From assembly GCF_034627025.1 (NCBI RefSeq), contig NZ_CP141048.1:620001-684000 (forward strand): 64,000 nucleotides of DNA, read 5' to 3'. This document shows positions 17,366 to 25,545 of this stretch, in pieces. Position numbers and translations under genes: made by a program. Each line of letters starts with the position of its first letter. The first letter of the stretch is position 1. The notes under the pieces are model-generated. The model saw only the letters and a list, made by a program, of their open reading frames with translations, did not search any database and was not told the origin of the DNA. This stretch comes from Microvirga lotononidis (GTDB taxonomy: Bacteria; Pseudomonadota; Alphaproteobacteria; Rhizobiales; Beijerinckiaceae).

Positions 17366-19417
17366 ATGACCGACAGCAACGACGATAATCGCAGGGGCCG
17401 TTCCTCCGGACGCTCCGACCGTGGCCGCCCCTCCGGCGACAGGCCCCCCCGAAAGCCTCGCGAAGGTGGCGAGCGCCCCTTCCGCGCCCGAGGCGACGAC
17501 GACCGCCCACGCAAGCCCCGCGAGGGCGGCGACCGGCCGTTCCGCAGCCGCGACGGTGATAAGCCATTCCGCCCACGCGGAGAAGGTGGCGAGCGCCCCT
17601 TCCGCAGCCGGGACAACGATGAGCGCCCCCGCCGCTTCGAAGGTGGCGAGAAGAAGTCCTTTCGGCCCCGCGGCGAAGGCGGCGACAAGCCCTTCCGTGG
17701 CCGCGCCGGCGACGAGCGCCCGCGCCGCTTCGACCGCTCGGCCGAGGATCGTCCGCGCCGCGCCCGCGAGGAGCGCGCCGAGGTGCAGGCCGAGCCGCTG
17801 GAGCCCGTCGAGGACCGCATCGCCAAGGTCATCGCCCGTGCGGGAGTCGCGTCCCGCCGCGACGCGGAGGTGCTGATCGCGGAAGGCCGCGTGACCCTCA
17901 ACGGCAAGGTGCTGGAATCCCCGGCCATCAACGTGACGGCGTCGGACAAGATCACCGTGGACGGCGAGCCCCTGCCCGCCAAGGAGCGGACGCGCCTGTG
18001 GCTCTTCCATAAGCCGCGCGGTCTCGTGACCACGGCCCGCGACCCGGAAGGCCGCCCGACCGTGTTCGACAATCTGCCCGAGGACCTGCCCCGCGTGGTG
18101 GCGGTGGGCCGGCTCGACATCAACACCGAGGGCCTGCTGCTCCTGACCAACGACGGCGGCCTTGCCCGCATCATCGCCCACCCGGACACCGGCTGGCTGC
18201 GCCGCTACAAGGTGCGCGCCCATGGCGAGATCAACCAAGCGGACCTCGACAAGCTGCGCGACGGCATCAGCATCGACGGGATCGATTACGGCCCCATCGA
18301 GGCGCGCCTCGACCGCATGCAGGGCGACAACGTGTGGATCACGATGGGTCTTCGCGAGGGCAAGAACCGCGAGATCAAGCGTATCCTCGAACATCTCGGC
18401 ATGCAGGTGAACCGCCTGATCCGCATGTCCTTCGGCCCGTTCCAGCTCGGCGACCTCGAGGTCGGCCTCGTGGAAGAGGTGCGCACCAAGGTGCTGCGGG
18501 ACCAGCTCGGAGAGGCGCTTGCCGCCGAGGCGGGGGTCGACTTCGAAAGCCCGGTGCGCGAGCCCATCGCGCCCTTTGGCTCGTCCAAGAAGCAGGACCG
18601 CGAGGAGCGCAGCGAACGTCCGTCGCGCTTTGGCCGCGACCGGGACGACGAGCGGCCGCGGCGCCGCCGGGACGACGATGAACGGCCGTCGCGTGGCCGT
18701 GGCGGCGACCGGTTCGAGCGCGACGAGGAAGAGCCGAAAAAGCGCCCCTCGCGCCTCGACGTGAAGACGAGCGTGTGGCGTGCCGGAGAGACGGACGAGG
18801 ATGCTCCGCGCCGGAGGTCCCCGCGCCGCGGCGCCGATCCGAAGGAGGCCCGCGCCGCGAGCGGAGAGCTCCAGCGCGAGCGCGTCGGCGCGATCTCGTC
18901 GAGCGAGGGCCGCAAGGTTGTCGTGGAGCGTCTCGTGCGCCAACCGCAGGAAGAGGAAGCGCCCGCGCCGCGCCGGGGCCGTGCGGCCGCCGGCGAGGAC
19001 CGTCCGCGCCGTCGCGACGATCGTGAAGGGGCTCCGGCCCGTCGTGGCCGCGAGACCGGCGAGCGCCCCTTCCGTGCCCGAAGCGAGGACGATCGGCCGC
19101 GACGCCCGGCCGGCGACAGGCCATTCCGCGCCCGCCCCGAAGGCGACGAGCGTCCGCGCTCGCGCCAGGGCGAGCGCCCCTTCCGCTCTCGCGAGGGAGG
19201 CGACGACCGCCCGCGCAAGCCGCAGGGCGACCGTCCGTTCCGCGCTCGCGGCGACGATGACCGTCCCCGTCGCGGTCCTCCGCGCGGAGACGCGCCCTCG
19301 CGCGGCGGTCCGAGAGGCGGAGGCTTCAAGGGAGGCCCGAGGGGAGCGTCCAAGGGCGGTCCCGCAAAAGGCGGCTTCAAAGGCGGATCAAAGGGCGGCC
19401 CGCGCGGCCGCCGCTGA
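17366..19417 (+). CDS. RluB-family 23S rRNA pseudouridine synthase with long Arg/Gly/Asp-rich tails
   Basis: A 683-residue protein. The central RsuA/RluB core has an S4 RNA-binding domain (IAKVIARAGVASRRDAEVLI, about 150-205) and a pseudouridine synthase domain with catalytic D251 in GRLDINTEGLLLLTNDG. Residues 1-145 and about 400-683 are low-complexity, built from degenerate GG-(E/D)RPFR(A/S)R-like repeats and an RGG/KGG C-terminus (GGFKGGPRGASKGG). The core alone would be about 250 residues. The tails are probably disordered RNA-binding arms, as in other alphaproteobacterial RluB proteins, though their length here is notable. Confidence 0.88.
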   Translation: MTDSNDDNRRGRSSGRSDRGRPSGDRPPRKPREGGERPFRARGDDDRPRKPREGGDRPFRSRDGDKPFRPRGEGGERPFRSRDNDERPRRFEGGEKKSFRPRGEGGDKPFRGRAGDERPRRFDRSAEDRPRRAREERAEVQAEPLEPVEDRIAKVIARAGVASRRDAEVLIAEGRVTLNGKVLESPAINVTASDKITVDGEPLPAKERTRLWLFHKPRGLVTTARDPEGRPTVFDNLPEDLPRVVAVGRLDINTEGLLLLTNDGGLARIIAHPDTGWLRRYKVRAHGEINQADLDKLRDGISIDGIDYGPIEARLDRMQGDNVWITMGLREGKNREIKRILEHLGMQVNRLIRMSFGPFQLGDLEVGLVEEVRTKVLRDQLGEALAAEAGVDFESPVREPIAPFGSSKKQDREERSERPSRFGRDRDDERPRRRRDDDERPSRGRGGDRFERDEEEPKKRPSRLDVKTSVWRAGETDEDAPRRRSPRRGADPKEARAASGELQRERVGAISSSEGRKVVVERLVRQPQEEEAPAPRRGRAAAGEDRPRRRDDREGAPARRGRETGERPFRARSEDDRPRRPAGDRPFRARPEGDERPRSRQGERPFRSREGGDDRPRKPQGDRPFRARGDDDRPRRGPPRGDAPSRGGPRGGGFKGGPRGASKGGPAKGGFKGGSKGGPRGRR

Positions 19418-19477
19418 ACGAGGGGAAACACCAACCTCATCCTGCGTGTCTGACTCGTAGCGCGGTGCGGCTGTTTC

Positions 19478-19592
19478 CTTCCCCCTTGTGGGGAGGGGTG
19501 GCTGCGAAAGCAGGCGGGGTGGGGTGTCGGCACTGGACTAGACCAGAGTGGCGCTCACACCCCCATCTCCAACTCCTCCCCTCAAGGGGGAG
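19478..19592. repeat. Long imperfect inverted repeat between rluB-like gene and rsmD
   Basis: CCTTCCCCCTTGTGGGGAGG on the left is matched about 70 nt later by CTCCTCCCCTCAAGGGGGAG on the right, giving a potential long stem within the 246-nt gap. The C/G-run composition differs from the other intergenic repeats in the window. It looks like a dispersed palindromic repeat of a type common in Rhizobiales rather than a simple terminator. Confidence 0.55.
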
Positions 19593-19663
19593 AGTTCCCG
19601 CGCTTTAAGGCCCAGCCGCTCAGGAGGAGGCTATCGCCGAACTTCTTAAACAGGATTTATACA

Positions 19664-20221
19664 ATGAGAATCGTGGGCGGACGCTGGCGCGGCCGCTCGC
19701 TCAAGGGGCCGAGTTCGGACGCGATCCGCCCGACCTCGGACCGCCTGCGCGAGACGCTCTTCAACATCCTCCAGCACGGCTATGACGACCCCATCGAGGG
19801 CGCGCGCGTGCTCGACCTCTTCGCCGGCACCGGAGCCCTGGGCCTGGAAGCGCTCTCGCGCGGGGCCGCCTTCGCGCTCTTCGTCGACGACGGCGCGCAA
19901 TCCCGCGGCATCATCCGCGAGAACGTGGAAGCCCTCGGGGCCGGCGGCGCCACCCGCCTCTTCCGCCGCGACGCCACCCGCATGGGCGATGCCGCCCCCA
20001 ATGCCCCCTTCTCCGTCGTCTTCTGCGACCCGCCCTACGGCAAGGACCTCGCGCCCAAAGCCCTACGCTCCTGCGCCGCAGGCGGCTGGCTCGTGCCCGA
20101 TGCCCTCGTGATCGTGGAAGAGGCGCTGGACGCCGCGGTGACGCTGCCTGAAGGGTTCGAGGAGGTTGAGCGGCGGGATTACGGGGAGACGAAGGTGGTG
20201 TTCGGGCGGTTCAGGGGGTGA
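19664..20221 (+). CDS. rsmD: 16S rRNA (guanine(966)-N2)-methyltransferase
   Basis: A 185-residue Rossmann-fold methyltransferase that methylates N2 of G966 in 16S rRNA. MRIVGGRWRGR, IRPTSDRLRETLFNIL, VLDLFAGTGALGLEALSRGA (SAM binding) and the catalytic CDPPYG are all present. Length is normal. The 3' end overlaps the open frame of the convergent membrane protein by 159 nt. Confidence 0.95.
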   Translation: MRIVGGRWRGRSLKGPSSDAIRPTSDRLRETLFNILQHGYDDPIEGARVLDLFAGTGALGLEALSRGAAFALFVDDGAQSRGIIRENVEALGAGGATRLFRRDATRMGDAAPNAPFSVVFCDPPYGKDLAPKALRSCAAGGWLVPDALVIVEEALDAAVTLPEGFEEVERRDYGETKVVFGRFRG

Positions 20222-20992
20222 CCTCTTGGCCACGCCCTGAACGCTTCTGGACTTTATGAAATAGGCGGCTGCGACAATAGCCACGCCGGCGCCAATCATT
20301 AAGAAGCCAAGCCATCCCACAAATGGCATGCCCGCAAGTAAGCTGAAAAGTCCTGATGCAAGCACAAGAACCAAGCCCACTCCAATGACTACAAAGGCCG
20401 AGACCATACGGATCAAAGCTTCCAGACGGTAATTCCAACGGCTCCTTGTGATCAGCAAAGTTGCCTTGCCAATTTGCACGCACAGGCCGCCGATCAGTCC
20501 ATTGAAAACGACCATCGGCATATGATGGAGAACAAACTCTCCGAAGCCGACAATTCCTTCGACAGGCGCAGGAATGTCGCGGACAAATCCCCATGCGTCT
20601 TCGCCGCTCTCCATATCCCACAACTCGTTTCGATATTCATCAGCTAGACCTGGAACCTGAGCACCTTGCCGAAAGGTTGAGGAATCTAGCTTCAGAACCC
20701 TCCCATCAGTGAAATCGAAAATGAGGCAACTTCCACCATCACGGCACGAAATTCTCATCGAGAGCGACCGGTGGCTTCGTGCAAGCAACCGTCCTTGCGC
20801 ATCAAGGACAATGACACGCACAGGATCAGGACCCAGAATGCCATCGCCGTTCAGAAGCCTTGCTTCTCCCATCTCACCGTTGGGAAGCCGAATTTTCTCA
20901 ATTTGCGTGAAGTAAGGGCGATGCGCCAAAGCCGGAGAAGAGCCCATGAAGGCAATGATGAGCACGGAACAGAAAGCGGCAATTTGCGTCAT
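20063..20992 (-). CDS. Membrane protein of unknown function with signal peptide
   Basis: I do not recognise this protein of about 309 residues. From ATG 20992 it has a signal peptide (TQIAAFCSVLIIAFMGSSPALA), a periplasmic region of about 130 residues containing CRDGGSC, a first hydrophobic helix (MPMVVFNGLIGGLCVQI) and two membrane helices (AFVVIGVGLVLVLASGLF, GWLGFLMIGAGVAIVAAAYF). An ATG at 21019 would add nine residues. The last ~50 codons run antisense through rsmD and read like shadow sequence, so the ancestral stop near 20221 may have been lost. Codon use and composition are more AT-rich than in neighbouring genes. Confidence 0.62.
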   Translation of the reverse strand: MTQIAAFCSVLIIAFMGSSPALAHRPYFTQIEKIRLPNGEMGEARLLNGDGILGPDPVRVIVLDAQGRLLARSHRSLSMRISCRDGGSCLIFDFTDGRVLKLDSSTFRQGAQVPGLADEYRNELWDMESGEDAWGFVRDIPAPVEGIVGFGEFVLHHMPMVVFNGLIGGLCVQIGKATLLITRSRWNYRLEALIRMVSAFVVIGVGLVLVLASGLFSLLAGMPFVGWLGFLMIGAGVAIVAAAYFIKSRSVQGVAKRSPPEPPEHHLRLPVIPPLNLLEPFRQRHRGVQRLFHDHEGIGHEPAACGAGA

Positions 20993-21113
20993 GCAGAATG
21001 AATAGCAACTAAATACCATTCAGTCATCTTTGATGGATAATTGCGGAATTTGCCCCATCGTCACCCGCCCGCTATACCGCCCTTCCCTGTCGGCCGTATA
21101 AGGAATGCCTCTC

Positions 21114-22154
21114 ATGAAAGCGGTTCTCTTCGAGCAGTTCGGTCAGCCGCCGCGCGTGCAGAACGTGCCGGATCCGACGCCCTCGGCGGAGGGAGTCGTG
21201 ATCAAGGTGGAAGCGACGGGCCTGTGCCGGAGCGACTGGCACGGCTGGATGGGGCACGATCCGGACGTGGTGCTGCCGCACGTGCCGGGACATGAGCTGG
21301 CCGGCACCGTTCTCGCGACGGGCGAGCAGGTGACGCGCTGGAAGAAGGGCGACCGCGTGACCGTGCCGTTCGTGGGCGGCTGCGGGCATTGCCACGAGTG
21401 CCATTCGGGCAATCACCAGGTCTGCGAGCAGCAGTTCCAGCCGGGCTTCACCGCCTGGGGTTCCTTCGCCGAATACGTGGCGGTCGATTATGCGGACACC
21501 AATCTCGTGGCCCTTCCCGACGAACTCGACTTCGCCACCGCCGCGAGCCTCGGCTGCCGCTTCGTGACGTCGTTCCGCGCCATCGTCGACCAGGGCCGGG
21601 TGAAGCCCGGCGAGTGGGTGGCCGTGCATGGATGCGGCGGCGTGGGCTTGTCCGCTATCATGATCGCCAGCGCCATGGGGGCGAACGTGATCGCCGTCGA
21701 TCTCACCGACGAGAAGCTCGCCTTCGCCCGGACGATGGGCGCGGTGGCGACCGTCAATGCGCGCGACGCCGCCGACGTGGTCGGCGCGGTGAGGGAGATC
21801 ACCAAGGGCGGCGCGCATGTGTCCATCGACGCCTTGGGTCATCCGGCGACCTGCTTCAATTCCATCGCGAATCTGCGCCGACGCGGGCGCCACGTTCAGG
21901 TCGGCCTGATGGTGGGAGAGCACGCCCGCGCGCAGGTGCCGATGGCGCAGATCATCGCCCATGAGCTGGAAGTCTACGGCAGCCATGGCATGCAGGCCTT
22001 CCGCTACCAGGACATGATGGCCATGATCCGCACCGGCAAGCTCGCGCCGCAGAAGCTCGTCGGGCAGCATATCGGCCTCGACGAGGCCCCCGCCGCCCTC
22101 ATGGCGATGGACCGGTTCGAGGGGCTGGGAATCAGCGTCATCACGCGCTTCTGA
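21114..22154 (+). CDS. Zinc-dependent alcohol dehydrogenase
   Basis: A 346-residue medium-chain dehydrogenase. The catalytic-zinc Cys lies in [10 protein letters not shown] and the HVPGHELAG motif carries the zinc ligands. Structural zinc cysteines sit in [15 protein letters not shown], and the NAD(P) Rossmann motif is [17 protein letters not shown] 21114 is preceded by AAGGA at nine nt; ATG 21105 has no usable ribosome-binding site. The preferred alcohol is unknown. No partner genes are adjacent. Confidence 0.9.
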   Translation: MKAVLFEQFGQPPRVQNVPDPTPSAEGVVIKVEATGLCRSDWHGWMGHDPDVVLPHVPGHELAGTVLATGEQVTRWKKGDRVTVPFVGGCGHCHECHSGNHQVCEQQFQPGFTAWGSFAEYVAVDYADTNLVALPDELDFATAASLGCRFVTSFRAIVDQGRVKPGEWVAVHGCGGVGLSAIMIASAMGANVIAVDLTDEKLAFARTMGAVATVNARDAADVVGAVREITKGGAHVSIDALGHPATCFNSIANLRRRGRHVQVGLMVGEHARAQVPMAQIIAHELEVYGSHGMQAFRYQDMMAMIRTGKLAPQKLVGQHIGLDEAPAALMAMDRFEGLGISVITRF

Positions 22155-22258
22155 GCACGATACCCCCCTGCTCTCATTCACCCTTCCGGTCGAAAACAAT
22201 CGCCTTCCGGGCCCGGCATTGATAGAGAGCATGCCAGCATGAGGATTGGGCGAAGCCA

Positions 22259-23353
22259 GTGACGGAGACGGATGCCATTGTTACGCTGATCACGCTGTTC
22301 GAGCGTGAGGGCTATGCGCGGATCGAGCCGCCGGTGTTGCAGCCGGCGGACGTGTTCATCGATCTTTCGGGCGAGGACATCCGGCGGCGCATGTTCGTGA
22401 CGCAGGATGCCTCGGGAGCGGAGCTGTGCCTGCGGCCCGAATACACGATCCCGGTCTGCCTGCATCATCTCCATCGGCACGGTGCCCAGCCCTCCGGCTA
22501 TTCCTACGGCGGACCGGTTTTCCGCATGCGCCCGGGCGAGAGCGGCGAGTTCCTGCAGGCGGGCCTCGAATCCATCGGCCGCAAGGACGTCTCGGCGGTC
22601 GATGCGGAAATTCTCGCCCTTGCCCTGGACGGCCTCAAGCAGTTCGGCGGCCCGGCCCCCGTCGTGAAGCTGGGCGACATGGGCCTGCTCCATGCCCTGA
22701 TCGATGCCTTGGGCATCGCGCCGGCCGCCAAAAGACGGGTCATCCGAGCCATCGTGTCGGGCCAGGGACTGGCGAGCCTTGCCGAGCCCGACGCGCCCGG
22801 CGCCCAGGAGCATGCAGGCCTGCTCGCAGCCATCGAGGGACAGGCCCCCCAGGCCGCCAAGGCCTTCGTGGAGGACATCCTGTCGATCGCGGGCATTGCC
22901 CGGGTCGGCGGGCGCAGCGCGGGCGAGATCGCCGAGCGCTTTCTGGCCCGCGCCGCGAACCGCACCGGACTGCCCGACGACGCCCGGCAGGTGCTGGAGC
23001 GCTATCTGACCATCGCGGGCGACCCGGACCAGGCGGCCCATGCGGTGAGAACCCTCGCCAAGGATTCGGCCCTCGATCTCGACGCGGCGCTGAGCCTCTT
23101 CGAGGCGCGCACCGGCTTCATGGCCGCCCGGGGACTCGATGTGAGCTCCTTCTCCTTCGCTGCCACCTTCGCCCGCAATCTCGACTACTACACGGGCTTC
23201 ATCTTCGAGGTGCAGGACCCGCGCCGCGGCGACGGCAAACCGGTCGTGGGCGGCGGACGCTACGACCACCTGCTCGAACATCTCGGCGCCGATGCGCCGA
23301 TCCCGGCGGTCGGCTGCTCCTTCTGGCTCGACCGTATCGTGGGGAGGCCCTGA
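22259..23353 (+). CDS. hisZ: ATP phosphoribosyltransferase regulatory subunit
   Basis: A 364-residue HisRS-like protein lacking tRNA-synthetase function, which activates HisG. FEREGYARIEPPVLQPADVFIDLSGEDIRRR is split by typical HisZ spacing; RPEYTIPVCLHH, FRMRPGESGEFLQAGLESIG and NLDYYTGFIFEV are class-II synthetase-derived motifs. Translation begins at GTG 22259; an upstream ATG in another frame terminates at once. The stop overlaps hisG by 1 nt, so the two subunits are coupled. Confidence 0.92.
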   Translation: MTETDAIVTLITLFEREGYARIEPPVLQPADVFIDLSGEDIRRRMFVTQDASGAELCLRPEYTIPVCLHHLHRHGAQPSGYSYGGPVFRMRPGESGEFLQAGLESIGRKDVSAVDAEILALALDGLKQFGGPAPVVKLGDMGLLHALIDALGIAPAAKRRVIRAIVSGQGLASLAEPDAPGAQEHAGLLAAIEGQAPQAAKAFVEDILSIAGIARVGGRSAGEIAERFLARAANRTGLPDDARQVLERYLTIAGDPDQAAHAVRTLAKDSALDLDAALSLFEARTGFMAARGLDVSSFSFAATFARNLDYYTGFIFEVQDPRRGDGKPVVGGGRYDHLLEHLGADAPIPAVGCSFWLDRIVGRP

Positions 23354-24327
23354 TGACCGATTCCCCTCTGATCCTGGCCGTTCCCTCGAAGGGGCGCCTG
23401 CAGGAAAACGCGGCCGCGTTCTTCGCCCGGGCCGGTCTCGTCTTCACCCAGTCCCGGGGCGCCCGGGACTATCGCGGCACGCTTGCCGGGGTGCCCGACG
23501 TGGAGGTCGCCTTCCTGTCGGCCTCCGAGATCGTGAGCCAGCTCGCCAGCGGCACGGCTCATCTCGGCATCACCGGGGAGGACCTGATCCGCGAGCAGAT
23601 CGCCGATGCGGACGAGGCGGTGGAGCTGCTCACCCCGCTGGGTTTCGGCCATGCCAATGTGGTCGTCGCCGTGCCGCAGGCCTGGATCGACGTACGGACC
23701 ATGGCCGACCTCGACGAGGTCGCGGCCGATCTTCGCGCGCGCCACGGCACCAAGATGCGGGTCGCGACCAAATACGTGAACCTCACCCGCCGGTTCTTCG
23801 CCGATAAGGGCGTGGCCGATTACCGGATCGTCGAGAGCCTGGGCGCCACCGAGGGTGCGCCGAGCGCGGGCTCGGCGGAGCTGATCGTCGACATCACCAC
23901 GACGGGCGCCACGCTGGCGGCCAATGCCCTGAAGATCCTCGATGATGGTGTGATGCTGCGCTCCGAGGCCAATCTCGTCGCCTCGGCGCGCGCGCCCTGG
24001 ACGAACCGGGCCCGGGCCGCGGCGACCGCCGTCCTGACCCGCATCGCCGCCGAGGAAGAGGCCCGGACCAGCCGCGAGGTCCGCGCGGCGCTCGATCCGG
24101 CGCGGGCTTCCGCGCTCGTGTCGCTCGCCAAGGAACACGGCGCTACCCTGCCCTACGGGAACGCGCTGGGCCGGGAGGTCGTGCTGCATTGCCGGGCCGC
24201 GACGGTGTTCGAGATCGTGGCGGCCCTGCAGGGAATCGGCGCGCAGGATGTCACGGTGCGGGCTTTCGATTATCTGTTCCGCCCCACCAATGCTCTCACC
24301 GAACGGCTCCTGCGGCGGATCGGATAG
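23353..24327 (+). CDS. hisG: ATP phosphoribosyltransferase catalytic subunit (first step of histidine synthesis)
   Basis: A 324-residue enzyme condensing ATP and PRPP. AVPSKGRLQENA near the N-terminus, GITGEDLIRE, VATKYVNLTRRFF and the PRPP-binding VDITTTGATLAANAL identify it. It is paired with HisZ, normally the partner of the short HisG form (about 200-230 residues), yet it carries about 90 extra C-terminal residues. Alphaproteobacterial HisG proteins of this length are known. Its ATG overlaps the hisZ stop. Confidence 0.93.
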   Translation: MTDSPLILAVPSKGRLQENAAAFFARAGLVFTQSRGARDYRGTLAGVPDVEVAFLSASEIVSQLASGTAHLGITGEDLIREQIADADEAVELLTPLGFGHANVVVAVPQAWIDVRTMADLDEVAADLRARHGTKMRVATKYVNLTRRFFADKGVADYRIVESLGATEGAPSAGSAELIVDITTTGATLAANALKILDDGVMLRSEANLVASARAPWTNRARAAATAVLTRIAAEEEARTSREVRAALDPARASALVSLAKEHGATLPYGNALGREVVLHCRAATVFEIVAALQGIGAQDVTVRAFDYLFRPTNALTERLLRRIG

Positions 24328-24347
24328 CACGATCGTGAACTCGCCTT

Positions 24348-24369
24348 CACCAAGGCTTCAACCTTGGTG
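24348..24369. other. Perfect 8-bp hairpin after hisG
   Basis: CACCAAGG-CTTCAA-CCTTGGTG begins 20 nt past the hisG stop. No T-run follows, so it may be a weak or Rho-dependent 3' structure rather than an intrinsic terminator. Confidence 0.35.
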
Positions 24370-24447
24370 TGCATCTTCACGTGAGAGAGTTGCCTCAATG
24401 CTCAAGGCCTCTTATGGTCCCTGCGCTTTTTTGTAGTAGAGGTTCCG

Positions 24448-24927
24448 ATGAACGCGCTTCGACTTGCGACATGTCTGGTGGCCCTCGCGGCCGTCTCGGG
24501 AGCTCATGCCCAATCGGCCGCAACCCTCGGCCGACCGGCCGGCCCGACCCGTCAGGTGGATAACAAGGTCCCGCAGCCCGGCGAGGGAGGCAAGATCTTC
24601 CCGCTGAATTCCGCCTGGGTGGCCGTCAGCCTGAACGGCAAGCCGTTCACTGGCGAGCGCCCGAGCTTCAGGCTCGACGACCAGCTCCGGGCCACCGGCT
24701 TCAGCGGCTGCAACACCTACGCCACCGCGGCCTATCCCCTGCGCGAGCAGGGCCTGGCCGTCGGGCCCTTCGCCCTGACGAAGAAGAGCTGCGACAAGTC
24801 CACGATGGCTCTCGAGCAGGCCTTTCTGGTCGCCCTCCGCTCCTCGGGCAAATGGGACATCCAGGGCCGCAACCTGATCATCCAGACCCAGAACGGCGGC
24901 CGGCTGATCCTGGAGCGCTCGCTCTGA
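24448..24927 (+). CDS. Secreted META-domain protein
   Basis: A 159-residue exported protein. A signal peptide (RLATCLVALAAVSGAHA, cleavage near AHA-QSA) precedes a META domain: NSAWVAVSLNGKPF, FRLDDQLRATGFSGCNTYATAAYPL and LTKKSCDKSTMALEQAFLVAL, where the two conserved cysteines could form a disulfide. META-domain proteins such as HslJ are envelope proteins linked to stress or antibiotic tolerance, with unknown biochemistry. An intrinsic terminator follows 24 nt after the stop. Confidence 0.82.
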   Translation: MNALRLATCLVALAAVSGAHAQSAATLGRPAGPTRQVDNKVPQPGEGGKIFPLNSAWVAVSLNGKPFTGERPSFRLDDQLRATGFSGCNTYATAAYPLREQGLAVGPFALTKKSCDKSTMALEQAFLVALRSSGKWDIQGRNLIIQTQNGGRLILERSL

Positions 24928-24950
24928 GGCATTGCCTTCGACGGAATTGA

Positions 24951-24979
24951 AAAGGCCGGCGTGAAGCCGGCCTTTTTCG
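24951..24979 (+). terminator. Intrinsic terminator of the META-domain gene
   Basis: AAAGGCCGGC-GTGAA-GCCGGCCTTTTT is a GC-rich stem with a T-run directly after it. The A-run on the left side makes it potentially bidirectional. Confidence 0.85.
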
Positions 24980-25073
24980 TTGGTCTGCTTTGTCATTCCC
25001 GGCGGCCGCACGTGTTGCGGCCACCCACCAAGTGCGGCCATGACGTGAGAGGGTGTGGGAAGCGTGATGTTAT

Positions 25074-25088
25074 GTTCTCACTTTGTTC
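25074..25088. promoter_or_regulatory. LexA (SOS) box, alphaproteobacterial type
   Basis: GTTC-TCACTTT-GTTC matches the direct-repeat LexA site of alphaproteobacteria (GTTC-N7-GTTC) exactly. It abuts a TTGACA -35 hexamer at 25089, the geometry expected for repression. No recognisable protein-coding gene lies downstream on either strand within 600 nt; the next thing on the plus strand is a structured RNA candidate. Confidence 0.6.
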
Positions 25089-25117
25089 TTGACAGGGGGA
25101 TGAGCCTTGGCTATATC
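25089..25117 (+). promoter_or_regulatory. Sigma70-like promoter next to LexA box
   Basis: TTGACA at 25089-25094 and TATATC at 25112-25117 are separated by exactly 17 nt, unusually close to consensus for this GC-rich genome. Transcription would start near 25124. Confidence 0.55.
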
Positions 25118-25120
25118 GTT

Positions 25121-25300
25121 GCACAGCCTGATCCGACGAGGGGCGCGCTTCGCGAGGCGTCGCACGGTGTGGGATCCGGCACGGTCCTGTCCGCCGGTCA
25201 CGCAGCCGGCGGCAGGAGGCCCTTGGCAGCCCTGTGCTGGTCCAAGTCGAAACGCCTAAAAGAACCGTGCGCGAGGAGCCGTCGGGTTCTTCCTTTAGCT
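25121..25300 (+). ncRNA. Candidate SOS-regulated structured small RNA
   Basis: Downstream of the promoter the sequence folds into several strong helices: CGACG/CGTCG enclosing CGCG/CGCG (25134-25162); a 12-bp helix with one bulge, TCCTG-CCGCCGG with CCGGCGG-CAGGA (25085+100 to 25217, loop of 8); and a closing helix GCACAG (25121) with CTGTGC (25232). A 3' hairpin AGAACC (25261) with GGTTCT (25285) is followed by TCCTTT and could end the transcript. No known family was recognised: tmRNA tag, SRP GGAAG and RNase P motifs are absent. No convincing coding frame is present. The RNA assignment is inference. Confidence 0.35.
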
Positions 25301-25423
25301 TACAACCGAGCCGGACGCCTTCTCGCGCCCTCCCTCGACTGACCTGCAGGCTCGCAGCGCAAGCGGCGGGCCCGCAGGCGCTGGCTCTTTGACAGGAAAC
25401 CATCAACAGGCATCCTCCCACGC

Positions 25424-25530
25424 CATGGCCGGGCTCGTCCTGGCCATCCCGATCGTGTAGAGCGCCGCGCCTTTCCGATCGAGATCACCGGGACTGATCC
25501 CCGGATCAAGTCCGGGGACGGTGATGACGT
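25424..25530. repeat. REP-like intergenic palindromic element, copy 2
   Basis: CATGGCCGGGCTCGTCCTGGCCATC is broken into arms TGGCCGGG/CCTGGCCA; then GATCACCG encloses a nested CCCCGG/CCGGGG stem and closes with CGGTGATG. The same order of units appears at 2770 and 58011. The rest of the gap 24928-25545 holds the terminator, LexA box and RNA candidate listed separately. Confidence 0.65.
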
Positions 25531-25545
25531 CGGAAAGGCTCTTAC

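Noticed and set aside
25121..25300. tmRNA, SRP RNA, RNase P RNA or 6S RNA
   Set aside because: No tag-peptide reading frame or CCA end, no GGAAG SRP motif, no RNase P core, and the structure is not a single long 6S-like hairpin.
24993..25421. Minus-strand frame of 142 codons, and a plus-strand frame 25055-25342, in the LexA/RNA region
   Set aside because: Neither has recognisable domains or a good ribosome-binding site, and both cross the stable RNA helices and repeat, as expected for open frames arising from high GC.
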